A stretch of DNA of 64,000 nucleotides from CAMTWZ01 sp041749075 (lineage in GTDB: Bacteria; Bacteroidota; Rhodothermia; Balneolales; HLUCCA01), in NCBI GenBank assembly GCA_041749075.1, contig JBGTBY010000012.1:44583-108582 (forward strand). Direction: 5' to 3'. Shown here in pieces: positions 52,552 through 62,300 of this stretch. The notes beneath the pieces are model-generated. The model was not told the origin of the DNA, did no database searches, and worked only from the letters and a program-made list of their open reading frames with translations. Position numbers and translations under genes: made by a program. The first letter of the stretch is position 1, and the number at the start of each line of letters is the position of its first letter.

Positions 52552-53307
52552 ATGCCTAAATCTGCGCTCATGTTTTTGTTGGTAATATGTCATCTATTCA
52601 TGAGTTGCAGTCAGATGACTGATGCGCGTTTTGAATCAAACGTTGAAATCAAGCCTCCCCTTGCTCAACCGGACACCGTGTTGGTAATCATGCCGCTTGG
52701 CGACAGCATGACCAACGATTCCCGTTCACGTGTCAAATTGTGGAATTTGCTGACGGATGAAGGCTATAAACTGGATTTTGTGGGGAATCAGAATCAGGAA
52801 AGTTCCATTTCCGATCCGCATCACGAAGGCGTGGGTGGCATCAAAATTCAAGGAATTCTTGTAAAAGCCGCATCCCTGATGCAACAACACCAACCTGCCT
52901 ATGTGACGCTGATGGTGGGGACGAATGATATCGCCTGGTATTTTGATGAGACCGCCCTAGAAATCGCAAATCGTTGGAATGATCTGATCGATCGATTGTT
53001 TGAGTCATCCAAGCCGGGAACGACCATCCTTGCGGCAACCATCCCGCCTGTATCATCCAAAATCGTAGGAAAACCGGGCATGTCGATTCAAGATCGGGCG
53101 ATCATGGTGAAACGCTACAATGCCGAATTGCGCTCTTTGATTACCGAACGGAAAGCGAATGGCGATTTGATCATTCTGGCGGATATGGAGGCGGCTTTGG
53201 ATCCGGTCAAACACCTGTCCAGCGATGGAGTACATTTGAATGACGCAGGGTATGCCGTCATGGGAACGGTGTACTTTGAGGCCATGATGAAGGCGTTGAA
53301 CGAGTAG
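52552..53307 (+). CDS. SGNH/GDSL-family esterase lipoprotein
   Basis: 251 residues with lipoprotein signal LFMSC near residue 18. SGNH blocks: MPLGDSMTND (block I Ser), GVGGIKIQG (block II Gly), MVGTNDI (block III Asn) and SDGVHLNDAGY (block V Asp/His). It is similar to carbohydrate esterase family 3 enzymes that deacetylate xylan or other glycans. It lies downstream of the acetyltransferase and may remove acyl groups from the same polymer. Confidence 0.87.
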   Translation: MPKSALMFLLVICHLFMSCSQMTDARFESNVEIKPPLAQPDTVLVIMPLGDSMTNDSRSRVKLWNLLTDEGYKLDFVGNQNQESSISDPHHEGVGGIKIQGILVKAASLMQQHQPAYVTLMVGTNDIAWYFDETALEIANRWNDLIDRLFESSKPGTTILAATIPPVSSKIVGKPGMSIQDRAIMVKRYNAELRSLITERKANGDLIILADMEAALDPVKHLSSDGVHLNDAGYAVMGTVYFEAMMKALNE

Positions 53308-53310
53308 TTT

Positions 53311-53338
53311 TTCAGATTTCAGATTACAGATTTCCGAT
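53311..53338 (+). repeat. Four-unit, 7-nt tandem array
   Basis: TTCAGAT, TTCAGAT, TACAGAT, TTCCGAT, starting 3 nt after the esterase stop codon. Confidence 0.6.
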
Positions 53339-53388
53339 AACCACAATAGTTATATTGACTCAATCACGTCAATTAGCTTTTCCCGATT

Positions 53389-54648
53389 TTGAAACCCATC
53401 AAGAGTATAACTCTTCTAATCCTTCTGATTCTTCTTTGCTATTCCACGTTCCAAGTCTATTTAATGGAGACGGAGAAACGGCAGTTAAATGAGGACATCG
53501 TCGAGTTGTCTTTGGTGAAATACGGAATTTTCAGTGTCGATATTTGGAAAGAGAATCTCACAACGATTGTGACGAAACGGATCAATGAATTCGATTTCGA
53601 AGACATGGATGAATCGGCGATCCGCACCCGCATTGCCGAATTTCTGACATTGACCGTCGACCAGCTGGAAGTCAGTTTCTATAAAGTGAACGAAGGCACG
53701 ATCGGTGGTTTCATCAAAGGAACCGTGGCGTCCTTCACGGATGTCTTCGGCCGAATGAAAGAAGACATCCCGCTCCTCACAGATTCCATCGTCAGCTTTT
53801 TCAAGGATGAGGACAACAAGGAGATGATCAAAAATTACGTTGTTCAAAAGTTGAATGAATATTCGGACGCCACGTTCTCCGAAATCGATTATACCAATTA
53901 CGACATCATCCTTGAACGTCATGGGCAGAAAACCAAGCAAGACGCCATCGACATGATTGCCATGAAAATCTCGATCTTGAAAGATGGCCAAAAGCCCTAT
54001 ACCTATGCGATTTTCATCATCATGGGTCTGCTGGCACTCATCACGATGTTTTCCAATAATCTGAATGCTCAAGACTTCCTGATCTTGAGTGTCAGTTGCG
54101 GTGTGCTACTCTCCATCGGCGTGATGTTGCCAATGATCGATATCGATGCCCGAATCTCCACCATTGAATTTCAGCTGCTGGGTGAATCCATCCTGTTCAA
54201 AGACCAGATCCTGTATTTCAAGAGCAAGAGCATTCTGGAAGTGGTTCATGTCATGATTCTAAATGGCAAACCGGAAGTCGCCATTGTCGGTGTGTTTGTG
54301 TTGATTTTTAGTGTGATTTTCCCTGTGCTGAAGCTGACCTCATCCGTCCTGTTCCTCTTTTCGGAATCACTTCGCAACAATTCCCTCATCCGATTCCTGA
54401 TTTTCAAAACTGCGAAATGGACGATGGCGGATGTGATGGTGGTCGCCATTTTCATGGCCTACATCGGGTTCTCCGGCATCATTTCGGATCAGTTGAAAGG
54501 ACTCGAAACGATCGTCACCCAGGTGGATATTCTGACGACGAACGAATCGACCTTGCAGATCGGATTTTTCCTATTCACCGGGTTTGCGGTTTTGAGTCTG
54601 CTTGTGTCGCATAAGTTGCAGTACAGTTATGGGAAGGATGTGGTGTGA
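53389..54648 (+). CDS. PqiA-like (paraquat-inducible protein A) membrane protein
   Basis: 419 residues, TTG start; the next ATG would remove the first membrane helix. One N-terminal helix (residues 6-25), a periplasmic domain of about 180 residues, then a PqiA-type four-helix region (residues about 205-415) with SIGVMLPMID, VGVFVLIFSVIFPVLKL and KWTMADVMVVAIFMAYI. PqiA proteins take part in lipid transport between membranes. It is coupled to the RsbQ-like gene (GTGA). Confidence 0.8.
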   Translation: MKPIKSITLLILLILLCYSTFQVYLMETEKRQLNEDIVELSLVKYGIFSVDIWKENLTTIVTKRINEFDFEDMDESAIRTRIAEFLTLTVDQLEVSFYKVNEGTIGGFIKGTVASFTDVFGRMKEDIPLLTDSIVSFFKDEDNKEMIKNYVVQKLNEYSDATFSEIDYTNYDIILERHGQKTKQDAIDMIAMKISILKDGQKPYTYAIFIIMGLLALITMFSNNLNAQDFLILSVSCGVLLSIGVMLPMIDIDARISTIEFQLLGESILFKDQILYFKSKSILEVVHVMILNGKPEVAIVGVFVLIFSVIFPVLKLTSSVLFLFSESLRNNSLIRFLIFKTAKWTMADVMVVAIFMAYIGFSGIISDQLKGLETIVTQVDILTTNESTLQIGFFLFTGFAVLSLLVSHKLQYSYGKDVV

Positions 54649-55439
54649 AGAATCTTGCCATTAAACGAAATCATGTGACCCAATTTGGCAAAGGCCAACA
54701 ACCTGTGATATTTGCCCATGGATATGGTTGCGACCAACACATGTGGCGGTTTATTACTCCGGAATTTGAAAACGATTATCGGATCGTGCTATTTGATCAT
54801 ACCGGATCAGGACGCTCGGATGAATCGGCTTATGATATTGATAAGTACAGCTCACTTCATGGCTATGCTCAGGATCTCATCGAGATCTGCGATGAACTGA
54901 ACCTTCAAAAGGTCATTTTCATCGGACATTCCGTGAGTTGCATGATCGGCGTCCTGGCAGCCAATCGTCGGCCGGATTTGTTTGACAAGCTGATACTGAT
55001 CGGTCCTTCTCCCTGCTACATCAATCAACAAGGATACCATGGCGGGTTTTCAAGAAAGGATATCGAGGACATGATCGATACGCTCGAGAGCAACTATCTG
55101 GGATGGTCGAGCCACATCACGCCGGTGATTGCGGGTCATCCAGACAAACCGGAGTACTCGGATGAGTTGAACAGCAGCTTCTGCCGGATGAATCCTCAGA
55201 TTGCAAAACACTTCGCTAAAGTGACGTTTATGGGAGACAATCGGGTTGACCTTGCGCTAGTGACCGTGCCCACGCAGATCATTCAATGCGATCCCGATAT
55301 GATTTCAAGTCGGGAAGTGGGGTTGTTTGTGCATTCGCAAATCAAAAACAGCCATTACACTCAGATTGAGGTGGCAGGTCACATCCCCCATCTAACCAAT
55401 CCAGTGGCGACTATCGCCGCGATCCGTGAGTTTTTGTAA
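54645..55439 (+). CDS. rsbQ: RsbQ-type alpha/beta hydrolase (signalling)
   Basis: 264 residues from a GTG in a GTGA overlap. Alpha/beta hydrolase core with FAHGYGCDQHMWRFI (oxyanion region), the nucleophile Ser in IGHSVSCMIG, catalytic Asp in QCDPDMI and catalytic His in VAGHIPHL. This closely follows RsbQ of Bacillus and the related KAI2/D14 receptors, which bind small ligands and pass signals to a PAS partner. It overlaps the PAS kinase gene in a TAATG junction. Confidence 0.88.
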   Translation: MKNLAIKRNHVTQFGKGQQPVIFAHGYGCDQHMWRFITPEFENDYRIVLFDHTGSGRSDESAYDIDKYSSLHGYAQDLIEICDELNLQKVIFIGHSVSCMIGVLAANRRPDLFDKLILIGPSPCYINQQGYHGGFSRKDIEDMIDTLESNYLGWSSHITPVIAGHPDKPEYSDELNSSFCRMNPQIAKHFAKVTFMGDNRVDLALVTVPTQIIQCDPDMISSREVGLFVHSQIKNSHYTQIEVAGHIPHLTNPVATIAAIREFL

Positions 55440-56515
55440 TGGACGACCAATTACTTGAGCACGCGCCCTGCGGATACTTGCAGATCGATCGGGGTGGCGA
55501 AATCGTGCGCATCAATCATACGCTGCGTCGATGGCTCGGTCACCAACCTCGCTTTTTTGAAGATTTGCTCAGCATGGGTGGGAAAATCTATTGGCAAACC
55601 CATCTCATGCCCTTGCTGAATATGAAGGAGGAGATTTCCGAAATCAATCTGACGATGGTGGGAACAAACGATGTCTCCATCCCTGTCTTGATTAATGCAA
55701 AAAAAGACAAAGACATCTACAGTATATTCGTCGTGAATATCACACAGCGAAAGAGGTATGAACAGGAGCTTTTGATCGAACGAAGAAAAGCGGAAGACAT
55801 CGCACAGCGGTTGAAACAAGTGAACAACGACCTCGAGCAGTTTGCCAATACCGCTTCGCACGACCTTCAGAGTCCACTTCGAACCATCTCCGGGATGATC
55901 GATCTGATCGAAAAGAAAAAGTTGATCAAACCCGGCTCTGTAGAAAGCAACCTGTTTTCCCTGATCAAACGCAATGCGAATCAAATGCGATTGATGGTTC
56001 GTGATTTGCTCACCTACTCCAAAGAAGAGGATGTCGCACCCGAACATGTGCAGGTACTGATCGAAGAAGTTTGCCGAGAAGCGATCGATTTGTTGAAGGA
56101 GGATGTGGAAAAAACTCAGGCCGTGTTTACGATCTCCGAGATGCCCATTTTGATCGGGTCGAAATCACAGTTGGTCAGACTATTTCAGAACCTGTTCGAA
56201 AATTCAATCAAATATCGATCGGATGCGGCCCCGGTCATCGTTGTGTCACACCATACTGCGAACGACGTCGATCACATCCATGTGAAGGACAACGGAATCG
56301 GATTTGAGATGAATCAAGCAACCGAGATTTTTTCGTTCATGAAGCGGCTTCACTCAGCCGATCAAATCCCTGGCACTGGTATTGGACTGTCGTCTTGCAA
56401 GCGCATCATGAAGCATCATGGTGGATCGATCAGCGCCGAATCCGTACCAGGGAAAGGATCTGTGTTCAAATTGGAGTTTCCCCGATTGAACACAGACCCA
56501 CCTGTATCCAACTAA
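55439..56515 (+). CDS. PAS-domain histidine kinase, RsbP-type PAS
   Basis: 358 residues, soluble. Residues 1-105 form a PAS domain with APCGYLQIDRGGEIVRINHTL, FEDLLSMGGKIYWQTH and EISEINLTMV, matching the PAS of RsbP-type partners. Residues about 130-350 are a kinase: H-box FANTASHDLQSPLRTISGM, N-box NLFENSIKYRSDA, KDNGIGF and GTGIGLSSCKRIM. No response regulator is adjacent. The 3' end overlaps the convergent ice-binding gene by 4 nt. Confidence 0.9.
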   Translation: MDDQLLEHAPCGYLQIDRGGEIVRINHTLRRWLGHQPRFFEDLLSMGGKIYWQTHLMPLLNMKEEISEINLTMVGTNDVSIPVLINAKKDKDIYSIFVVNITQRKRYEQELLIERRKAEDIAQRLKQVNNDLEQFANTASHDLQSPLRTISGMIDLIEKKKLIKPGSVESNLFSLIKRNANQMRLMVRDLLTYSKEEDVAPEHVQVLIEEVCREAIDLLKEDVEKTQAVFTISEMPILIGSKSQLVRLFQNLFENSIKYRSDAAPVIVVSHHTANDVDHIHVKDNGIGFEMNQATEIFSFMKRLHSADQIPGTGIGLSSCKRIMKHHGGSISAESVPGKGSVFKLEFPRLNTDPPVSN

Positions 56516-57681
56516 TCACATCGGATCATGTTGAGAATGAAGACGTTCTCGGCATTCTTTTTCACGTTACCGTCGACGTGAGCCGTAACCGTCCATATGT
56601 AGCCTTTCTTCACACCTTTAGCGATGCCTTGATCGATCAGAAAGTCGGTGATATAGCCGATACCCACGGAAAAGGTGTTCTTGCTTCCATCGTCATCGGA
56701 TAATTCCGTTACCAGCGGGTTGCTGAAGTTTCCTCCTAAAGTGTCGATATGGAGATAGTAGGTCACCGGCAAATCCGACATCGCTGCCTGCCAACTGAAG
56801 ATCACGGAATCGGGGCAAGAGAAAATGGATTGACAATTGTTCACAGGTAACAGAAGGCCGAAATCTCCGATCTCGACGTCATCTTCATCGTCGCCATCAT
56901 CCGAAGGCTGCGAACATCCAGAATCTGTGATGGAATTTTGGTCCAATGTGACGGCTGTCTGTGCCAATAATTTTCCATTGTATGTGGCGCCTTCGAGGAG
57001 ATGAATTGCCGTTTTCGACAAAAGGATTCCTTCAAAATGCGCATCCGTTCCGATGGTCGCTTCTCCGGCTACTTGCCAAAAGACATTGCTCGCTTTTGCA
57101 CCACCGGATAGTGTAAGAATGACATCTGAACTTACCGTAAGGTTTCCTTGGATTTGGAACATCCATACATCATCCGCATCACCGGATATGGTGAAATTCG
57201 TTGACGCTGTGACATTCGTCGTCCATTTGTACACACCGGCCAGGAACACTTCGCCACCTAATTCACCACCATTCCGTTCGGTTTCAACCGGATCCGGACG
57301 ATTCGCCACATTGGTGTAGGCCGCTTCCATCGACAGCACCGCTGCGGTCAGATTGGTCGGAGTCGGTTCTTCTTGATCCGCGGCATACACGAAACCGCTT
57401 ACTTGTGTGGATGTGGCGAATCCATCTCCATCCGTTAGAGCGAACCCAGTGATGGCTGTCTGTGCGATCGGACTCACGCCGATGTCCCCATCGATGAATG
57501 AGTTTGGTACTGTGGAAATCCCTGATTTAGCAAGAATCACGAATTCACAATAATTACCCAAAGGCACTGGGTTGATCAGCTGCGCCTCAAGATTGTCGGC
57601 ATCTGTAATTCCCGTCTCGTTGCATCCGGCGATCAGAAGCAAGGGCAATAATGCCGACATGACATGTTTATACAGTTTCAT
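56512..57681 (-). CDS. Ice-binding (DUF3494) lipoprotein with SusE-like C-terminal domain
   Basis: 389 residues from ATG 57681. The lipoprotein signal ends LLIAGC. Residues about 40-250 are an ice-binding DUF3494 beta-helix (NSFIDGDIGVSPIAQTAITG, ADDVWMFQIQGNLTVSS, ASNVFWQVAGEATIG, FEGILLSKTAIHL). An acidic linker (DDGDDEDD) leads to a domain of about 110 residues, LLPVNNCQ...FSWQAA and YYLHID, resembling SusE/SusF-type domains. The lipid anchor suggests display on the cell surface. The family inhibits ice recrystallisation or binds cells to ice. It is divergent from the GH gene. Confidence 0.88.
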   Translation of the reverse strand: MKLYKHVMSALLPLLLIAGCNETGITDADNLEAQLINPVPLGNYCEFVILAKSGISTVPNSFIDGDIGVSPIAQTAITGFALTDGDGFATSTQVSGFVYAADQEEPTPTNLTAAVLSMEAAYTNVANRPDPVETERNGGELGGEVFLAGVYKWTTNVTASTNFTISGDADDVWMFQIQGNLTVSSDVILTLSGGAKASNVFWQVAGEATIGTDAHFEGILLSKTAIHLLEGATYNGKLLAQTAVTLDQNSITDSGCSQPSDDGDDEDDVEIGDFGLLLPVNNCQSIFSCPDSVIFSWQAAMSDLPVTYYLHIDTLGGNFSNPLVTELSDDDGSKNTFSVGIGYITDFLIDQGIAKGVKKGYIWTVTAHVDGNVKKNAENVFILNMIRCD

Positions 57682-57957
57682 TTGTTCGTCTCTCTTTTTG
57701 TTTATTTCGCTGTTTAAAAAAAATGATACCACATAATATTTTATTGATATTTATACGTAGTCATTTGTTGACATTAGATATGTACATACAAAACAGAAAA
57801 TCAATTATCGTGCCAATTAAACAAAACGAGTTTAGTATGTATATTTTAGATGACATAGAGTAAAAAAATCTATCCAAGAGCACATACTGAGTAATAATTT
57901 CCCGGACCATGTATCATTCAGGCGCTAATTGGTCTTGGCATCATCCTTGTATATGCC
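57682..57957. promoter_or_regulatory. AT-rich divergent intergenic region, upstream of two envelope genes
   Basis: 276 bp, far richer in A/T than the flanks, between the ice-binding protein and glycoside hydrolase genes. No ORF of note and no exact TAnnTTTG box was found. It probably carries promoters for both genes. Confidence 0.5.
57935..57950 (+). promoter_or_regulatory. Possible sigma-54-like -24/-12 element
   Basis: TTGGCATCATCCTTGT has GG and then, 10 nt on, GT (consensus GC). It lies 8 nt upstream of ATG 57958 and 26 nt upstream of the in-frame ATG at 57976, which would be the natural start if this element is used. No sigma-54 activator gene is in the window. Confidence 0.25.
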
Positions 57958-59310
57958 ATGGGAAAACGGATTCCCATGTCGATCATTCGAGTTGTCCATT
58001 TAAGCATCGCGCTATTACTGATTTCCGCATTAGGGGGATTTTACGCCTTGCGGAATCTCGACACAGGCCAACCGGCGGATGAATCCCGAACCGTGTTCAT
58101 CCAAAAAACCGACGGTGGATATCAGCTGATCCGAAACGGACAGCCGTTTGTGATCCAAGGCGCCGGCGGCGATTCCCATTTCAAGGAACTGGCCGATATC
58201 GGAGGCAACACCATCCGCCTCTTCGACACCACCGATCTGAAGCAGAAATTGGATGAGGCCCATCAACACAATCTGGCCGTGATCGTCGATTTCTATATCC
58301 CATCCTATCTCAAATCATATTACTTCTATGATGATGAAGCCGCCAATGACAGTCTGAAACGGTCTATTCGAGACGTTGTGACTGAGCATAAAGATCATCC
58401 GGCTCTATTGATTTGGAATCTGGGTAATGAGATCAATTATCCGGTTGTGCTCCGAAAAAATGACTTCATCCGAACCTTCAACGAACTCATCGCCATCATC
58501 CATGAGGTGGATCCCAATCATCCGGTGTCGACATCGATCATTGGTGTGGGTCGAAAGGCGGCGAGCAGCATCTACATCCATTCTCCCGAATTGGATCTGG
58601 TCTCGTTCAACACGTTCGGCAATACGAAATATGTGAATTCGAACCTGGCTCAACTCGAGTTCATATTCGGGCCCAAACCGTATTATTTCAGTGAAATGGG
58701 ACCAGACGGACCCTGGGAATCCGTCTCCACATCCTGGGGTGCGCCATTGGAGGCAACCACATCAAAAAAAGCCGAATTGTATCGGACGAGAACTGACATC
58801 ATTAAGGATGGGGGGCATCAGGCAGGTCTCGGAACACTGATTTTCTACTGGGGATCCAAATTAGAGCGCACCCATACGTGGTTCAGCCTGTTCAAAGACG
58901 GGCAGAAGTCGGAACTCATTCCGGTCATCGAAGCGCTATGGAATCCATCCAAGAACGTTCCGAAACTGATCGGACTAGATCACATGAAGATGAACCATCG
59001 GGTTTCATATGATCATATCATTGTTTCGCCAGGTGAACTGAGTCATGCCGAAATCATCTTTCAAAAAATGGATTCTGACAGTGTGCGCATCGAATGGGAA
59101 CTCTACCCTGAGGCTTGGTTTGGCGATCGAGACGATATGATCATCGACACCTACAAACCGATCGACACATTTGCCAGCTTCGATAAACACAAGACCACAT
59201 TTCATGCTCCCATCACCGAAGGGCCCTACCGACTATTCGCCTACATCTACAATCAAGACGGTTTTTTTGCCACCACCAACACTCCATTTTACGTCTTAAG
59301 GGATAAGTGA
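57958..59310 (+). CDS. Membrane-anchored TIM-barrel glycoside hydrolase (GH2/GH5-like)
   Basis: 450 residues (444 if started at ATG 57976). An N-terminal membrane helix (residues about 10-28) is followed by an (alpha/beta)8 hydrolase domain. The acid/base Glu is in LIWNLGNEINY and the probable nucleophile Glu in YYFSEMGPDGPWE. A beta-sandwich lies at residues about 335-450. It is coupled to the GT2-GH26 gene (GTGA overlap), which suggests it trims or releases the polymer that gene makes. The substrate is unknown. Confidence 0.82.
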   Translation: MGKRIPMSIIRVVHLSIALLLISALGGFYALRNLDTGQPADESRTVFIQKTDGGYQLIRNGQPFVIQGAGGDSHFKELADIGGNTIRLFDTTDLKQKLDEAHQHNLAVIVDFYIPSYLKSYYFYDDEAANDSLKRSIRDVVTEHKDHPALLIWNLGNEINYPVVLRKNDFIRTFNELIAIIHEVDPNHPVSTSIIGVGRKAASSIYIHSPELDLVSFNTFGNTKYVNSNLAQLEFIFGPKPYYFSEMGPDGPWESVSTSWGAPLEATTSKKAELYRTRTDIIKDGGHQAGLGTLIFYWGSKLERTHTWFSLFKDGQKSELIPVIEALWNPSKNVPKLIGLDHMKMNHRVSYDHIIVSPGELSHAEIIFQKMDSDSVRIEWELYPEAWFGDRDDMIIDTYKPIDTFASFDKHKTTFHAPITEGPYRLFAYIYNQDGFFATTNTPFYVLRDK

Positions 59311-62300
59311 TCATCAACGAACCGTCCCGGAAAGAAACGCTGACGCTCAGATGTCTGATTGTCATTGGTCTGCTGAGCATCCTCAATTTTTTCTATTGGT
59401 TCCTCACTCCCGAGTTCATCGCTCATCGATGGCTTTTCTGGCTTCTGATGGGACCCATGGTGTTCGACAGTTTCCGAATCATCTATATCTGGTACCATTA
59501 TTGGCATATGTCTGTCCCCGTGAAACCGGTGCTGACAAAAGCGTTGACGGTGGATGTATTCACGACCTATTTCCCCGGTGAACCCTACGACATGGTGAAG
59601 GGAACGCTTCTTGCCATCCAAGGAATGACCTATCCGCACACCACCTATTTATGCGATGAAGCCAATGATGCGCATTTGAAGGAGTTTTGCGGGCAGAACG
59701 GGATCATCCATGTCACGCGAACCAACCGCATCCATGCCAAGGCCGGAAATATCAACAATGCGCTCAAACAGGCAAGCGGGGATGTTTGCCTGATTCTGGA
59801 TCCCGACCATGTGCCGAAAGAGCATTTTTTGGATGACGTGATCCCTTATTTCGAGGATGAGAAGATCGGATTCGTGCAGTCTGTGCAAGCTTATTACAAC
59901 GTGGATGAATCCCTGGTAGCGAAAGGCGCGGCCGAACAGACATTCCATTTTTATGGTCCGGTGATGATGACCATGAATACCTATGGAACCGTGAATGCGA
60001 TCGGGGCGAATTGCGTGTTTCGGCGGAAAGCGCTCGACTCCATCGGCGGTCATGCTCCCGGCTTATCGGAGGATATGCACACCGCGATGCAATTGTATGC
60101 GAAAGGATGGACATCCGCTTATGTCCCGAACATTTACACAAAAGGACTAGTGCCTGCATCGCTCACATCCTTCTATATGCAACAGTTGAAATGGTCGAGA
60201 GGCACGTTGGAATTGCTGGTGTCTGCCTATCCGAAGCTGTTCAAGCAGTTCACTTGGCGGCAACGGATTCACTTCGGATTGCTTCCACTTCACTATTTGT
60301 CGGGGTTCATCATCCTCATCAGTTTCCTGATTCCGATCCTATCTCTTTTTACGGCGGCCATGCCATGGAAAGGAAACATGATCAACTTCGGACTCATCTT
60401 GATTCCGGTCCTCACGTCCATGATGGGCATCCGTTTTTATGTGCAGCGATGGGTGATGGATCGCAGTGAACGGGGCACCCATCTGTTGGGTGGATTGTTG
60501 ATGGCGTGCACCTGGTGGATTTTTGTGATCGGGGTTGTGTACACCATCATCCGCAAGAAAGTCCCCTATCTGCCAACGCCGAAAGAGGACAAAGAGCTCA
60601 CCCATTGGAAAGTGCTGGCCCCGAATATCCTTGTCGGACTGCTCTCCATTGCGGCGATTATTTACGGTTTATCGATTGATTTCACACCCTTTTCAGTGTT
60701 CATGTCGGGGTTTGCTCTGGTCAATGCCGGCATCCTGTTTTTCACATTGGTACTGGCCTATGAACATCAGAAACCAGTGCATGTGGCCCTGGAATTCACC
60801 GAAGCATCCAAATCACGTCTGAATGTAGCCCTGAACATGGGTTTTTCCGCATGGCAAAAGGCGGCGCTACCCATTGTACTCATCATTTGTGCACTGTCGG
60901 CTGGCTTCTTTTATCATACCGAGTATGTGAAATGGGGCGGCGTTCAACCTCAGATTCAGGAGAAAAATGTGATCAACTATATCGGCATATTCGCTCCGGA
61001 ACAGGATGACGGCATGACCAGCATCGACCAAGTAAACATCCTATCCGATCAGATCGGCGAGACGTTCGACATTCTGTCGTTCTACATGGCCTGGGATGCC
61101 GAATTGGATTCAACCATCCATCAGCACTCATCCATCCCGATGATCACTTGGGAGCCGTGGGTGAATGACGATTCCCATGTCTATGATTTGATAACCATCG
61201 GGCATTTCGATGAACACATTTCGGAATTCGCGGACCAACTCCGGGACTTGAATAAACCTGTTTTTTTGCGGTTCGCACATGAGTTTGATAACCCGTTTTA
61301 TCCATGGTACAGATCGGATAATCTGGCCGCATCGTCATTCAAAAACGCATGGATCCATACCTATGAGATTTTCAAAAAACGGAATGCCCACAATGTGATC
61401 TGGATTTGGAACCCCTGGAAAGCAGAACACATGTCTGAATTCTATCCCGGAAGAGCCTATGTGGACTGGATCGGAATCAACATTCTGAACTACGAAGAGT
61501 CCGAATTCAAAAGCTTATATGAACCCTATCATGAAGAAATCAAGAAGCTGCCACCCACTCTGGTCGTCATTTCAGAGTTTGGAACTCGTCGCGATAGCCA
61601 AAATCAAAGCCAATGGATCGAGCGTGCGTTTTCGGCGATTGAGGAGGACTATTCGGAAATAAAATCCGTCATCTATTTTTATAGCGATGTGGATGACAAT
61701 TGGCCCGCCGGTGAGCCAGCGGAAGGATACATGAATTGGACGGTTCCGGACATCCAAGTGATGAAAACCTCATTCATCAACAAAGACGTGCCGGCGTATG
61801 TGTTCGACCCATTCCCGATGTTGAATCAAGTACATTCCACATCAGACAAAACATCATTTTCTTTAGACGGAATCCGAGGCGTCACCCTGACCTACGGGCA
61901 CGATTGGCGGAAAAGTTATCATGTTTTGAGTCGGAGGAAATTGTTATCCGATTTCGAGCGGATGAAAACCCTCGGTCTGAATACCGTCAAGTTTTCAGGA
62001 AATTCCGTATATGATTATAACATCTTGATGATTTCTAAGGAAAAGGAGCTGGATGTATCCTATGGATTCTGGATTCCGGAATCGATGGATTTCATGAAAG
62101 ATTCGATAAAAGCCAATGAGTTGCGCGGATCCATCATCCGGCAAATCGAGCAGAATAAGCATCATACCCACATCACATCGTGGGCGATTCAGAACGACGT
62201 GCTGTTCAGGCAAAAGGATTTTTTTCACAAACCCGAATTGCTGTTCCAGAATCGTGCGTATCTCATCTGGCTAAACAACCTGGTGTCGGATATGAAGAAA

